Positions 1 through 10,079 of a stretch of DNA of 64,000 nt are shown here, piece after piece; positions within the stretch are counted from its first letter, which is position 1; each line of letters begins with the position of its first letter. This DNA is from Microcyclospora pomicola (Eukaryota; Ascomycota; Dothideomycetes; Capnodiales), in assembly GCA_002786065.1 (NCBI GenBank), contig NHNY01000030.1, positions 62,001-126,000 on the forward strand. The letters run 5' to 3'. A program made the translations under genes and the position numbers. The notes below the pieces were generated by a model that saw only the letters and a program-made list of their open reading frames with translations, was not told the origin of the DNA and did not search any database.

Positions 1-731
1 GACAGCACGTTTACTGATATGGCGATTCTGGCCGGAGAGGAGTCGCTTGCTTCCAGCAGGCAGATTTGTTCCAGGTACGATGTCCACCGGGACGTTCAAG
101 TCAATCCTTGGATTGCGACGACTTAAGCTCGTTTCAGTCTTATCTTTACAGTTGTCCAGGTCGCATAAATTGATTGATGATAAGGTGACCTTTGGATGTG
201 TCGTCCAATGCTGTTATCAAGCCACGATCTGCCCTGCATGCCCGGCCCGAGCCAACGCCACAGGAATCTCGAATCCACGCTGATCTCGCCAAATGTTTCA
301 ACGTCCCCTGATTAGGTGTCATCTTCATCTTTGCGCGTCACGGTCAACATATCGAACTATCGTTGGATTGTGTGGAAGTATCGACCGGTTGAATCAGAGT
401 TCTCGAATCCAAGGATAGAAAAACCCACATCACGATGATTGTGTAGATTTTACACGATCGTGCAGTCTATTACCGGCGGCTTCCGCTGCATCTTACCTAT
501 CCGACATCTCTCTGGCGGCCTGCCACTTCTACGTAAGTCCTTCTGGCACAAGCACGCCATAACATCGGGGGAGGTGATGGCGAGCGATACAGACGAATGG
601 GGATTTGCCTAAAAGCAGTTCAAGCCTATCCTGTTCGATATAGGCTTTGACTTTTCCTCTCAAGAACAAATCTCAGAGCATCGCCCTCGCAGTTGATGTA
701 TAATGCGCTTGACTGACTGTTACATAGTATC
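1..731. other. Upstream region and 5' leader of the PQ-loop gene
   Basis: No coding region is supportable from 1 to 531. A probable 5'UTR intron lies at 533-727: donor GTAAGT at 533, a TGACTGACTG branch-like stretch near 710-719 and acceptor ATAG ending at 727, only four bases before the ATG at 732. The splice signals are visible; that the leader is transcribed is inference. Confidence 0.45.
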
Positions 732-1557
732 ATGTCGTTCCTCAGCTGGATAGTGACGAGCATTGCGCCAATCTTCATTGTCACTTCCCCGGTCACATCT
801 TATGCCGACCAAGTATGGAGTATTCACAAGAAGCGCTCATCCGCCGGCTTTTCGCTCGACATCCCGCTCATCATGCTGGTGTCTTCGATACTGAAGTGAG
901 AGAAATCCCCACTCGAAGGGAAATCCCGCCACATCTATGAGCTTGGCTGACTTACGAAGGGTGTTCTACTGGCTGGGTGCCCGCTACGACTTTCCCCTGC
1001 TCATTCAAGCTAGCATCATGATCGGCGTCCAGATCGTGGTGTTACATATCGCGCTACTTCATCGCCCACCCTTCGGTGCGCAGCATAGCCTGCACAAACC
1101 CTTCGAAGGTGCTGGGCAGCTGGACTTTGAGTATCTTCGCCCATTCCGCTTCTGGCAGTGGCGGGCCCGGCAACCCTACTGGCAATTTCTAGGCTCATAC
1201 ACCGCTGCGTTGGTTGTGCTGCAGCTGCTCGTGGGGTCTACATCGTGGTACACACAGATTCAAGGATTCGTCGCGCTGGGCGTGGAAGCGATCTTGCCCA
1301 TCCCACAGATCCTGGAAAATCATCGCTCACGATCGACCAAAGGGTTCCGCCTCAGCGTGTTGGCCAACTGGCTCATAGGCGATGTCTTCAAGATGTCGTA
1401 TTTCTTCTTGAGCGAGGGAGAAGTGCCGATAGCGTTCAAGCTTTGCGGTCTGTTTCAAGCAGCGTGCGACTCTTACCTTGGCGTACAATATTGGATGTAT
1501 GGTGATGGCGATGCTGTTGGCGCGGGAGAAGACGAGAAAGACTCACGGCTGGCATGA
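732..1557 (+). CDS. PQ-loop repeat membrane protein, Any1/SLC66A2 (PQLC1) type
   Basis: Two exons, 732-895 and 960-1557, separated by a 64-nt intron (donor GTGAGA, GCTGAC branch, acceptor GAAG); the join makes an AAG codon and gives 253 residues. The protein is hydrophobic with several membrane spans. The first exon carries a PQ-loop-like start (TSPVTSYADQVWSIHKKRSS), and the second half has the matching element (ILPIPQILENHRSRSTKGF) followed by a span and a conserved FKMSYFF segment. This is the pattern of the two-PQ-loop proteins that include yeast Any1 (Cfs1) and human SLC66A2, which act in endosome/trans-Golgi membranes and genetically oppose phospholipid flippases. The C-terminus is a short acidic tail (GAGEDEKDS). 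The family call is firm; orthology to Any1 rather than another PQ-loop paralogue is inferred. Confidence 0.85.
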
Positions 1558-2396
1558 TTTGGAGTTGTGCGGACTGAGTGCAGAGGTCTTGGCGTGAAGA
1601 CAGCTTTGTAGTGATGCCTCGGGCAATTTTTGGCGTAGAGACATCATCTTGTATGTAAGATCTGTCGCGAGTCGCATGAGTGGCAGCTCAGCTTTATATG
1701 CGGATCTCTTCCTGCTTACCTGTATCTACGTGATGGCATCTCGAGACGATCTAACCTTTAGGTGCTATCACTTACTTCTATTACCAACCACGGTATCGGG
1801 AACGTCTGACAATACTTCGCCTTTCTGAGAACGTTCGAAGAGATGTCATCAAAAGCTACGCGCCAACCTATGGCTTGATCAAATATCTGTCACCCATATC
1901 ACAGCGATGGTCATGCTCACTCATCGCATGGTCCACTCAAGCTCTCCCCATAAGCCTATTTCACTGTTCACAACACGACGTCTACACTCTAGCTTCGACA
2001 TGATCCGAGCAGTCGGATCCTGTCATCCAGACTTGCCATGAGCAGAATCTGTCGTCGCTGTCGAAGATGTCCTCACGGTATCATTGACAAAGGTAACGTG
2101 ACGTGCTCTCGTCCTCAAAGTCCGCCATCTTCACTTCCTCGCTGGCTTTCCAATCTACCCAACTTCGCTGATCACCTTAGTATGCTTATTTGCCTGTCCT
2201 GTCAACCACCGCTGTGCCGTTCGATCTCTACCTCTATCGTGAGTAGAACGGTCCGTCTCCATCCTTGTCGTCACTCAGTAGCTGACACAGGAACTGCAGT
2301 CCAACACCTCTTAGGACTGTCAGCATCGAGGTCCAGAGGTTCCAGACTCTTCGACAGAGAAGAACACGCCGATCATCGGCCGGGGATACTAGCAGC
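1558..2396. other. Intergenic region between PQ-loop gene and bZIP gene
   Basis: Holds the 3' tail of the PQ-loop gene and the promoter/leader of the bZIP gene. No recognisable gene. An ATG at 2038 opens a 149-codon frame that runs past the proposed bZIP start at 2397 in another frame; it has no family resemblance and is more likely a leader artefact or evidence of an unplaced 5' intron. Confidence 0.4.
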
Positions 2397-4585
2397 ATGG
2401 CTAACAACAATGATGGAATGTTCAACTCTGCGCTGTGGGCAGGGTTCAATACAGGCGCCAGCTTCGATCCATTTGCTCCAGATATGATGAATACGAACTT
2501 TTATGGCCTTGGGAATGCGAATGCGAATCATCCGGGGTTCATGGAGTCGTATACAAGGGCGTACAGCTATGGTGAGTCTTTGCTTGAGTGCTGTTGATGG
2601 CGGTCTTGCTCTTTCTACGGACAATGGACGCCCAAGTACAGATGAAGCGCTGCTTCCTGGGCCGCGCTGGACAGTCCAGGCAAGAATCACATATGAGCTC
2701 GACGCCAGATTCAACATCCGGACTGGCCAGAATCATTAAAATATTGATATATGAAGATCGCACTATCCTTCCGCTCTGCCAGGCGCATGGTCAGCATATT
2801 CACTAGATCTTCCACTCCTGATGGATCCTTTCCAGGATCCGTTGTTCACATTCGATGGCCAATACTGGTCCAGCTTCAGCGATCCTTGGATTGTAACTCG
2901 TCTTGGTGAGTTGCAGCGGGCTGGCGACTACACCGCATGCTGGGATCTGGCACAAGCAAGACAACGAAATCAATTCCATCCATGACAAAGTTGCGATGAT
3001 GTCTGGGGTCGAAGCTTACGATCAGCGGAGTTCAGACGTCAACATCCCACGCCAAGGCATCGAATCAGCCCACCTGGACCCTGTCTGGCGTTTTCAGCCG
3101 AACTCGGAACGACGCAGGTTCATCTTATCAGATCATCTCAGACAATCCCACCTTCAACCATCAGCCACAATGTCTTCCACTATTACTATGACCGTCAAAG
3201 AAGAAGTCGATGCTAATGACAGTTCTTCAGACGACGGCACCGGCATCGCGCCTCACCAGCAGCCTCTTCCTGCTCACCTGCGTATGCCGCAGCAGCCCAC
3301 CACGACCTTCCGGCTTGCGAGCGATGTCCATCCTATGACCGATCATGCTCGTCTCGGGAACACCAATCCAGCAGCAGCTGCCCCAGTGCCGATTCCACAC
3401 CAGAGCAGCATCTCCCAGCCATCTCACACTGCTCCAGCGGCTTCGGGTCCCATGAGCAGCAGTGTCGTCATCCCACCTCGTCCACGTCCAGGTCGAAAGC
3501 CCATGCAGCAGGAGGATGCTGCGGATCGACGCCGGCTACAAAACCGCATTGCTCAGCGTAATTTCAGAGACAAACGCCAGCAAAAGCTTGTAGAGACTCA
3601 GCAGGAGCTTGACGATCGTAAACGGGACTACCAGACAAAGATCAACGATCTTACTCGTGATCTGGAGCAGTCTCGTCAGGAAAATGCACAGCTCAAGGAT
3701 AGTTATGCCTTGCAGCTGAACCAGGCTCGCCAGGAGATCACCCAGCTCCGCGATCAGGTGGAGAATGCTACCAAGCAGTTCCAGGCAGAGCGAGAGTTAC
3801 GTTTCAGCCAAGAGCATGCAGTGAGTCTTATCATGATTGACTCATGATCGAACGAGGTACAAGAACTAACCTGCATTCAGGCACAGCAGATTGCTGCCAA
3901 CGTCGCACAACCCTCGCTCTCCATCAACACTACTCATCGACCTGCGAATCATGGACCGCTTGTCCCAACTCCACCCGATGACGACTATCATGAGATTGAC
4001 TTCACCAACTTCTACTCTCGCAACAATGTGAACAAGACGAACACTTTCAAGCACGCACGCACCAACGACAGCAGCGCACTGACCGAGATGGACATTGACG
4101 CTGTCAACTTCCGTCCAGAGGACTTTTGCGGCTTTTGCCTGGATGAGAGCAACTGTATGTGCGCCGCAGCTGAAAGAGAAAAGAAGCGTCAAGTCATCGC
4201 ACCAGGCAACTGTGACGCCTGCCGTGTCGACCCACTGCGCGCACAGGCTTGCCGCGATCTCGCGGAACGTTCTCAGGCTATGCCTTCGGCTCAAACCACC
4301 CAAGCTTCGCAGCTCCACAACACCATTGGGGGCGAAAGTCTTGCTCCTCTTCGCATCTCCTGCTCTAACTTCATCGACCGCACCGTGCAGCAAGGCGAGC
4401 GACTTTCGTCGATCAGCGAACTCTTCGGATCGTCGCTACATGCTGTGCCAAGCCGCAATGGCCAGGGCTACGAGATCGAGGAGCACGAAGCTGCACAGGC
4501 ATTGTCGAAGCTTTCGAACTCACGCAAACATGCCCGCGCCGCTTCACGACACGATTCTAATGGTTTCGAGGTTATGGAAGGGTAG
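2397..4585 (+). CDS. HapX-like bZIP transcription factor with CBC-binding motif and Cys-rich clusters
   Basis: The core is certain: a CCAAT-binding-complex interaction motif (VIPPRPRPGRKP) stands directly before a Pap1/Yap-type basic region (QNRIAQRNFRDKR, signature NxxAQxxFR). A long glutamine-rich coiled coil follows to 3820. After an intron (3821-3880; AACTAAC branch, TTCAG acceptor) there are two cysteine clusters, CGFCLDESNCMC and CDAC..DP..AQAC. This order matches HapX/Php4-type iron regulators, in which the first motif docks on the Hap2/3/5 complex and the Cys clusters sense iron. The N-terminal model is less certain: exons 2397-2571 and 2795-2905 are phase-compatible and rich in N, F and D, and the third exon may start at 3036, 3132 or 3165. 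Translation could instead begin at ATG 3170. The basic region differs from classical HapX, so this may be a paralogue; an iron role is inference. Confidence 0.8.
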
Positions 4586-7330
4586 GATATCAAAAGGATT
4601 ATAGGGGCGTTCATAATCTAGTTCCGGGGAAGGGAGCAAGGAAGGCTGTGTCAGCATGAATGGGCGGGATGGACGGCGGGTTTACACTTTCTTTTGCACG
4701 GGGCGTTTTGGAAGGTTGACCTACGAGCTGCACTGATTGGTGTTGTCTGAATGCCACGTCTGGAAGCACAGGTTCCGTACATCGCCCGAGTGCGTAACGG
4801 TACAGATGTCCAAAAATACGCCACTACATATTGATGCTCAATACAATGATTGGGGCTGTGAGGAGCTTAAGCTCTCTACTCCATATATCACCTCTACCTT
4901 CGCCATCCAGATCCACCATCCATTGACTACAGCACTGGGCAGATACTTACTGTCAACGAAGTATCATGTGAATCGCAGGTGCATTTGCGTCCTGGCAGAT
5001 TCAAAGGAAAAAGTACTCGAAGTACGTGACTCGAACAGGTGTAAAACCAGGACCGTCATGTTTCGCAGTGACTCACAGCCCTTGGGCAATTGAGCGAATT
5101 GAGGTTTCAGGGGGCCATACTGGCTGATGTAGGTCCATGTACGCCAAGCAACACTCTGGATGCTCGGCAGATCTCGACCGGGCATATCCCACAATGTCAT
5201 AATGGCTATATATCGCGACGACCCACGGGCAATCGAGCGGATTGAGGCTTTTGGGGCCCGAACGATTACTGGATGGTATAGGTGCATGTACGCCAAGTGG
5301 CACTTTGGATGCTCGGCGAGTTGCAACCGGGCGTAGTTCATAGCTTCGGACTCGGGATTCTGATCATGCGTCAGGCAATCCTTGACACCAACTGGGGGAC
5401 TGTTGCTCTTCTGCAGCGCAACGGCAGCGTGAGATCCTGCTATTCTGGACGAGAATGTGACACCGCAAGTTGCTAACCCTGTGTACATGGCCAGACTTAC
5501 GATCCAGCTGTAGATCGTGCATCGTTTCTCGGTTGCTGCTCGGTCCAACGGCAATTGTCCGATAGCTAGCACGAGATGGACGATACCCTGGAAGACGGAC
5601 TTATCGTAAATACGATGCATCGGCAGATCGATTGTGCTATTCCTTCGAGACTGAAGCCTAGGATCAGGAAGCTGTGGCCCCCAGCGTGAAGGGGTTGGCA
5701 GTCGTCATACAAGATATCGGGTTATGCCGAGCGGCAGAAAGTCGTTTTGACAAAGGTTGAACTTCATGGGCTCTGGTCAACTACATGCGGCCCGGAGATC
5801 GTGCAAGGCATAAGATGGACTTTACTGTGGCCGAGAATAGACCACAGACTGGAGTGTTGACTCAGAGCGAACGTCCTACAGACCTCGATGTACATGTTGG
5901 CTAGAAAATGTCGGCGCATTAACCCAATTCTGCGATCATCCCGTCGGTGCTTCTCACGTGGGTGGCCATGTGAGCGGCCCATAAATATGCAGCTTGGGCA
6001 TTCGTGCTCGTTCTGCCGGGACTGATGAAGGTTTTGCAACATACCACCGGGACTGTTGGTGAGGCTGAACGCGGCTTGACGCGTGCAAAGCAGACTGATG
6101 GCCAGGCTCCTGTCCACAGGGTTGCGACATAACACTCACAGTTGCGTCGACGAAAGTTATGCCTTCCAACGCTTATTCACATCCCTTGTGAAGCATTCTT
6201 GTCGTCCAATGGTCAAAAGCAGCGTGTCATAGCCGCTAGAATCTTCAGAGTCTCGGCCTCCATGTGGTTCGAAGCATCCTCGAGGTGGTTCTTCGGTCAT
6301 AGTGATGTGCTAGGGCTTACTTGGAGTATCCCGGGCGGCAATTCTATCACAGAGATTGGTTGGCAAGACGAAAATACCATACATGTACGGCATACCACCC
6401 GTGGCAGTGTAGTGGTGTCTTGCGGTAGCCGCACGTAGGATGCGTATGCTTCATGTTGGGTGCGAGCATGAGGTGGGCGGAGCATGTCGAAGGATCGAGG
6501 ATTCGACGTTGAAACGAGACTAACACGTGGTGCGCAACATTCCGCGTTGCCCATTCGGCATAGCGCCGACAGACTGCATGCAGACTCTCGACGCCATGCC
6601 GAAGTCATGGATGAAAACATGTTCCCAACACCATATCTATAGCATCACTCAACGTTGCGATCTAGGCCGGGGAGATGTTGTCTCCTAGAATTGAAGCGAT
6701 CACACCCTCGAATCTGCCGCCTGTTAGGAAGCGAGGTCTGAATCCGAGACACGCTGAGGATATGGTCCAATGGGCCTTTCTTCTTATGCTAGTCTTTCCA
6801 TAGGCATAGCACTCCTCGGAGTCCGCTACGTCTCTCGATTCGGCGGTGAGCATAGTAAAAACGGCGACGGGAATGGCCGATTACTAGTGACCTGCTTTTC
6901 AGTCGTCGCTATCGTGATCGACAGATGGATTCCGCTGGCAAGATTGAGGCTGATGGGTCGTTGCACGCACGGTCAGTTACAACATCCACCGGTGGTCCTT
7001 TCAACCGTACTCTTGGGTCGACACATCTATGGATTGCAATTGTTGTGGCTACCTCAATCTGCATGTCTGGCTCACACGGAGTCCTGATCTGGAGTGCGTC
7101 AGCTCATGGAAGGTCTGTTATATCTCCCCCCAAAGTACCCTTACGCACGAAGTCATGCCGAAGGATCGTTTGAGAGCACTTCTTTACGTTTGCCTTGATC
7201 GCGTATTTTTCTCGCTATTCCAAATCCCCAGCATAGTCACATCTTGATGCATCTGGTTCTCATGCTTCTGCGTCCAATCCAACCAAGGATCATCTACTAC
7301 GGTTCACGATAGATACCCAGGCAACTGTCT
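4586..7330. other. Gene-poor 2.7-kb stretch
   Basis: Both strands contain only short open frames without recognisable domains. The longest (minus strand, 5620-4964) overlaps an internal tandem duplication and has no family resemblance. Apart from that duplication I see nothing that supports a gene, an RNA or a mobile element. Confidence 0.5.
5084..5332. repeat. Diverged tandem duplication, 143-bp period
   Basis: Copy A is 5084-5183 and copy B 5227-5332. Anchors shared at a spacing of about 143 bp are GGGCAAT-GAGCG, ATTGAGG, CATGTACGCCAAG, TTGGATGCTCGGC-type and CCGGGC. Differences between copies are a mix of transitions and small indels, so the duplication is not recent. It does not coincide with a recognisable gene. 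Confidence 0.6.
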
Positions 7331-8297
7331 ATGACAGGAGGCTCCGGGCAGGAACAGTTCGTCTGTGACGACTGTGGACGATCGTATAAGGCCGTGGAGA
7401 CTCTGAATCGACATCGGAAAAATCATCTTGACGATGTGTTTTACACCTGCGACTTTTGCTCTGCTTCCTTCAAGCGCAAGGACCTTCTCGACCGACACGT
7501 TCTCATACATACTACCGAGAACTCTTCCAAACCCCGACGAAGGAACCAACGAGCTTGCCAGCGATGCTCACGTTTGAAAACACGCTGCGACTCTCTTCTA
7601 CCATGCTCTCGATGTGTCCGCGGCAACCACGATTGCAGCTATCGCGATGAGCGAAGTCGATCTCTCAGTCTTCAGGCGGCCGAGATTCCTCGGCAAGGAA
7701 GCAGAACAAGCTCAACCATCAGCGCCGACACTCGTGTCAGCTTTGCTGATTCGCCCCCACGATTCACAGCTCCCTCCGATCGATCATCCCAGTCAACCAC
7801 GTACCCAGGCTACTACTCAGCTGATCAAGACTGGCGAGGCAGTTTCGGCATAGATACATCATGGATGACTGAGGAGCATTGGTCGAGGTCTTCACTTGAC
7901 CCGCTGCCGCCAAGTAACGTCCCATATCCTGATCACCCTCTCTATGTCAACCAGGTACAAGTAGCTGGAGCAGGTCCTTCTGCAAATGCTCAGCTTCGTG
8001 CAGCATGGAACCAAGCAGGTGCACCGCGTACAACACCTATCACAAATCCCATGGCTTTCGGCGTTGCACCGGTGGTTGATATGAATCATAGAATGGTAGT
8101 ACAAGTGAGTAAACATTTATTATACCTGGATCGTCTCATCTATCTTACACGCGGCATAGGGACGACATGCAGGAGACATGTATCAAGACCCGACCCGGCC
8201 GTCTTCAAGCGCCAACAATTCGTACCGAACAGACTATGACAATATACCACCGTGGCCTGGCTGGACTGGTGACCCCTCTCGAAGACCACGACGTTGA
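7331..8297 (+). CDS. Zinc-finger transcription factor with two C2H2 fingers and a Zn2Cys6 cluster
   Basis: Two exons, 7331-8104 and 8160-8297 (donor GTGAGT, acceptor CATAG, phase 0), encode 303 residues. Two tandem C2H2 fingers (CDDC...HRKNH and CDFC...HVLIH, about residues 12-61) are followed by a complete fungal binuclear cluster with spacing CX2CX6CX5CX2CX6C (CQRC, RCDSLLPC, SRC, DC; about residues 74-101). The rest is Ser/Pro/Tyr-rich and probably disordered, ending in an aromatic tail (PPWPGWTGDP). Hybrid C2H2-Zn2Cys6 regulators are known in Pezizomycotina, but they usually carry a long Fungal_trans regulatory domain, which is absent here. The target pathway cannot be read from the sequence. 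The spliced tail is better than read-through, which would give a hydrophobic unrelated end. Confidence 0.85.
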
Positions 8298-8439
8298 ATG
8301 TACGACGAGGGTATACCAGCAAGAGACTTCACATGGCAGTGAGACAGGGGTAGCGGAAATACACAGTCCGCGCGCAATCAATCAAGCGTGGGACCATCGC
8401 TGATACCATGAAATCTCTATTTCGACCAAATTCGTTCAC

Positions 8440-9561
8440 TCATTCACTCGGTCTTCCACTCACTCCAATCGAGCCCTTCTCGCGCAGTTGTCCATTCTCT
8501 AGTCTCGCAGCAGCTAAGCGATCCAATTTCTGGAGGTTCTCCTTCAATTCTCTGTTCCGCCACCATACGACTGCAATACTCACGCTGCAGCTGAACAGAG
8601 ATGTTGCAAGTGGTGCCCAACGTGGTAGCTTGGCATTGTATTGGATGATCCACTCAAATCGATCCGGACCATACAGTTCAGTCGCCCGCTTGACATCATG
8701 CAACTCGAGCACTGGGAACATATCCACCTGAGCGATTGACCGCGCCCCCAGTCTTGTAGAGAGTAACAGACCTAGATATAAGCCCTGGATCAGAACATGT
8801 CTGTCCCAGCTCAGGGTATGTAGTATCTGAGGACGGTGGGTCACTGGTCCAAATGATCGCATCACATAGCGTGTGATCAGGTAGCCCCCGATCGTAAGGA
8901 CTTGCATAAAGGCCTCGAAGTAAGCGCCAAATGTCGTGCTTGCCATCTTCGGTGCATGGAGGCTGTGGGCGAACAACAGCAATGATGCATTCGTCCATGC
9001 AGCCGTCACAACCGGACCATATAACAATGTGCGTCTATCCAGCGTCGACAGTACGGGCTTGCGCGTAGCCCCTGCGTCGTCAGACTTTGCCTTCGCCTCC
9101 AGCGCTGCAGCATCATTGGGATGGACCGCTGGAGCCGTCAAAAGTTCCTCGGCCGCGGCGCACGAGAGCCCCTGCCAACTCGTCTCGGCGGACTGAACAT
9201 GCATCATCTGTGCAGTGAGCAGATACACCCACGGAGGGCTCGAAAGCCAGATCAAGGCTCTGCAAGACAGCGGTTCCACGATGGCGTATATGAGCATCGC
9301 GACGATCGGGTTCGCGAAGTAATTCTGCGGCCATGGTTGTCTCGCAGATGGTATGGACGGCGTGTAGATCCAGTAGTCGAAGAGCAGGATCGTCTCGTTG
9401 ACACAGGCAAGCAGCAGGGTGGCGTGCTGAAGCAGCGGCGTGAGGGCGAGAGCTAGCCAATCCATGTTGGCGGACTTGAGGCGGCCGGTATGCTGAGCGT
9501 ATGCACGGAGTGCCGTCGAGACCTTTGCATAGAGTAGAATACTTGGTTCTCCAGCCAGCAT
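8440..9561 (-). CDS. Multi-pass membrane protein, unknown function
   Basis: An uninterrupted frame from ATG 9561 to TGA 8440 gives 373 residues. An internal ATG at 9465 (MDWLALALTPLLQ) would start just before the first hydrophobic span and is a credible alternative. I count about six hydrophobic segments, including TPLLQHATLLLACV, NPIVAMLIYAIVEPL, TIGGYLITRYVM, LIQGLYLGLLLS and LFSCSVSIAVVWW. They are separated by a hydrophilic loop around residues 135-175 rich in Ala, Asp and Lys. The C-terminus is charged and helical (ELKENLQKLDRLAAARLE), possibly a cytosolic coiled coil. I do not recognise the family; it resembles fungus-restricted membrane proteins. Tail-to-tail with the zinc-finger gene, 142 bp apart. 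Confidence 0.7.
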   Translation of the reverse strand: MLAGEPSILLYAKVSTALRAYAQHTGRLKSANMDWLALALTPLLQHATLLLACVNETILLFDYWIYTPSIPSARQPWPQNYFANPIVAMLIYAIVEPLSCRALIWLSSPPWVYLLTAQMMHVQSAETSWQGLSCAAAEELLTAPAVHPNDAAALEAKAKSDDAGATRKPVLSTLDRRTLLYGPVVTAAWTNASLLLFAHSLHAPKMASTTFGAYFEAFMQVLTIGGYLITRYVMRSFGPVTHRPQILHTLSWDRHVLIQGLYLGLLLSTRLGARSIAQVDMFPVLELHDVKRATELYGPDRFEWIIQYNAKLPRWAPLATSLFSCSVSIAVVWWRNRELKENLQKLDRLAAARLENGQLREKGSIGVSGRPSE

Positions 9562-10079
9562 AGATAATCGACGACTTCTCAGCAAAGTGCATACCTAGAG
9601 TGTATCGGCTTGTCCCATGCGCGTTCGTATCCTGGATGACTTCATCATGCTTTGCCTTACATGTAACTTAGCCCAACCTTCGTCATTAAAAAGCATATGA
9701 TCTGCAGTAGGATGCGCTACTGCTTAGTTCTTTACCTATATACATACACGTAAAATAAGACTGCGGTGGCATGGTGGAAAGCGACGCTGGTATGCGTACG
9801 GCAAAGCGGAACTGTGTGGTCCCATTGGAAGGCGTTGGGATGGACTGCGTTGATAGTGTACGGATGTACTTCTCGTCGCGAAAGGACTGGGTCAGAAGCA
9901 TTGATTTTCAACGGCTTTGTTAGGTTATATATTGCTCCGCATCATCCGTGAGTCCACTTGGCAGCGAGAAGTGACGAACAGCAGTCTCTATAGCGCAGCA
10001 GATACTCATCGGCCGGTCGGCGAGGCTCGATCACAGCACATACACTTTCGGTTGGAAACTGACTCGTTTCTCTGCATGA
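9562..10079. other. Intergenic, membrane-protein promoter and MTHFR 3' flank
   Basis: Both flanking genes are on the minus strand, so this 0.5 kb holds the 3' end of the reductase gene and the promoter of the membrane-protein gene. No other feature is visible. Confidence 0.4.

Noticed and set aside
4964-5620. 218-codon open frame on the minus strand
   Set aside because: No domain or signal; it spans the tandem duplication and its codons show no protein-like pattern.
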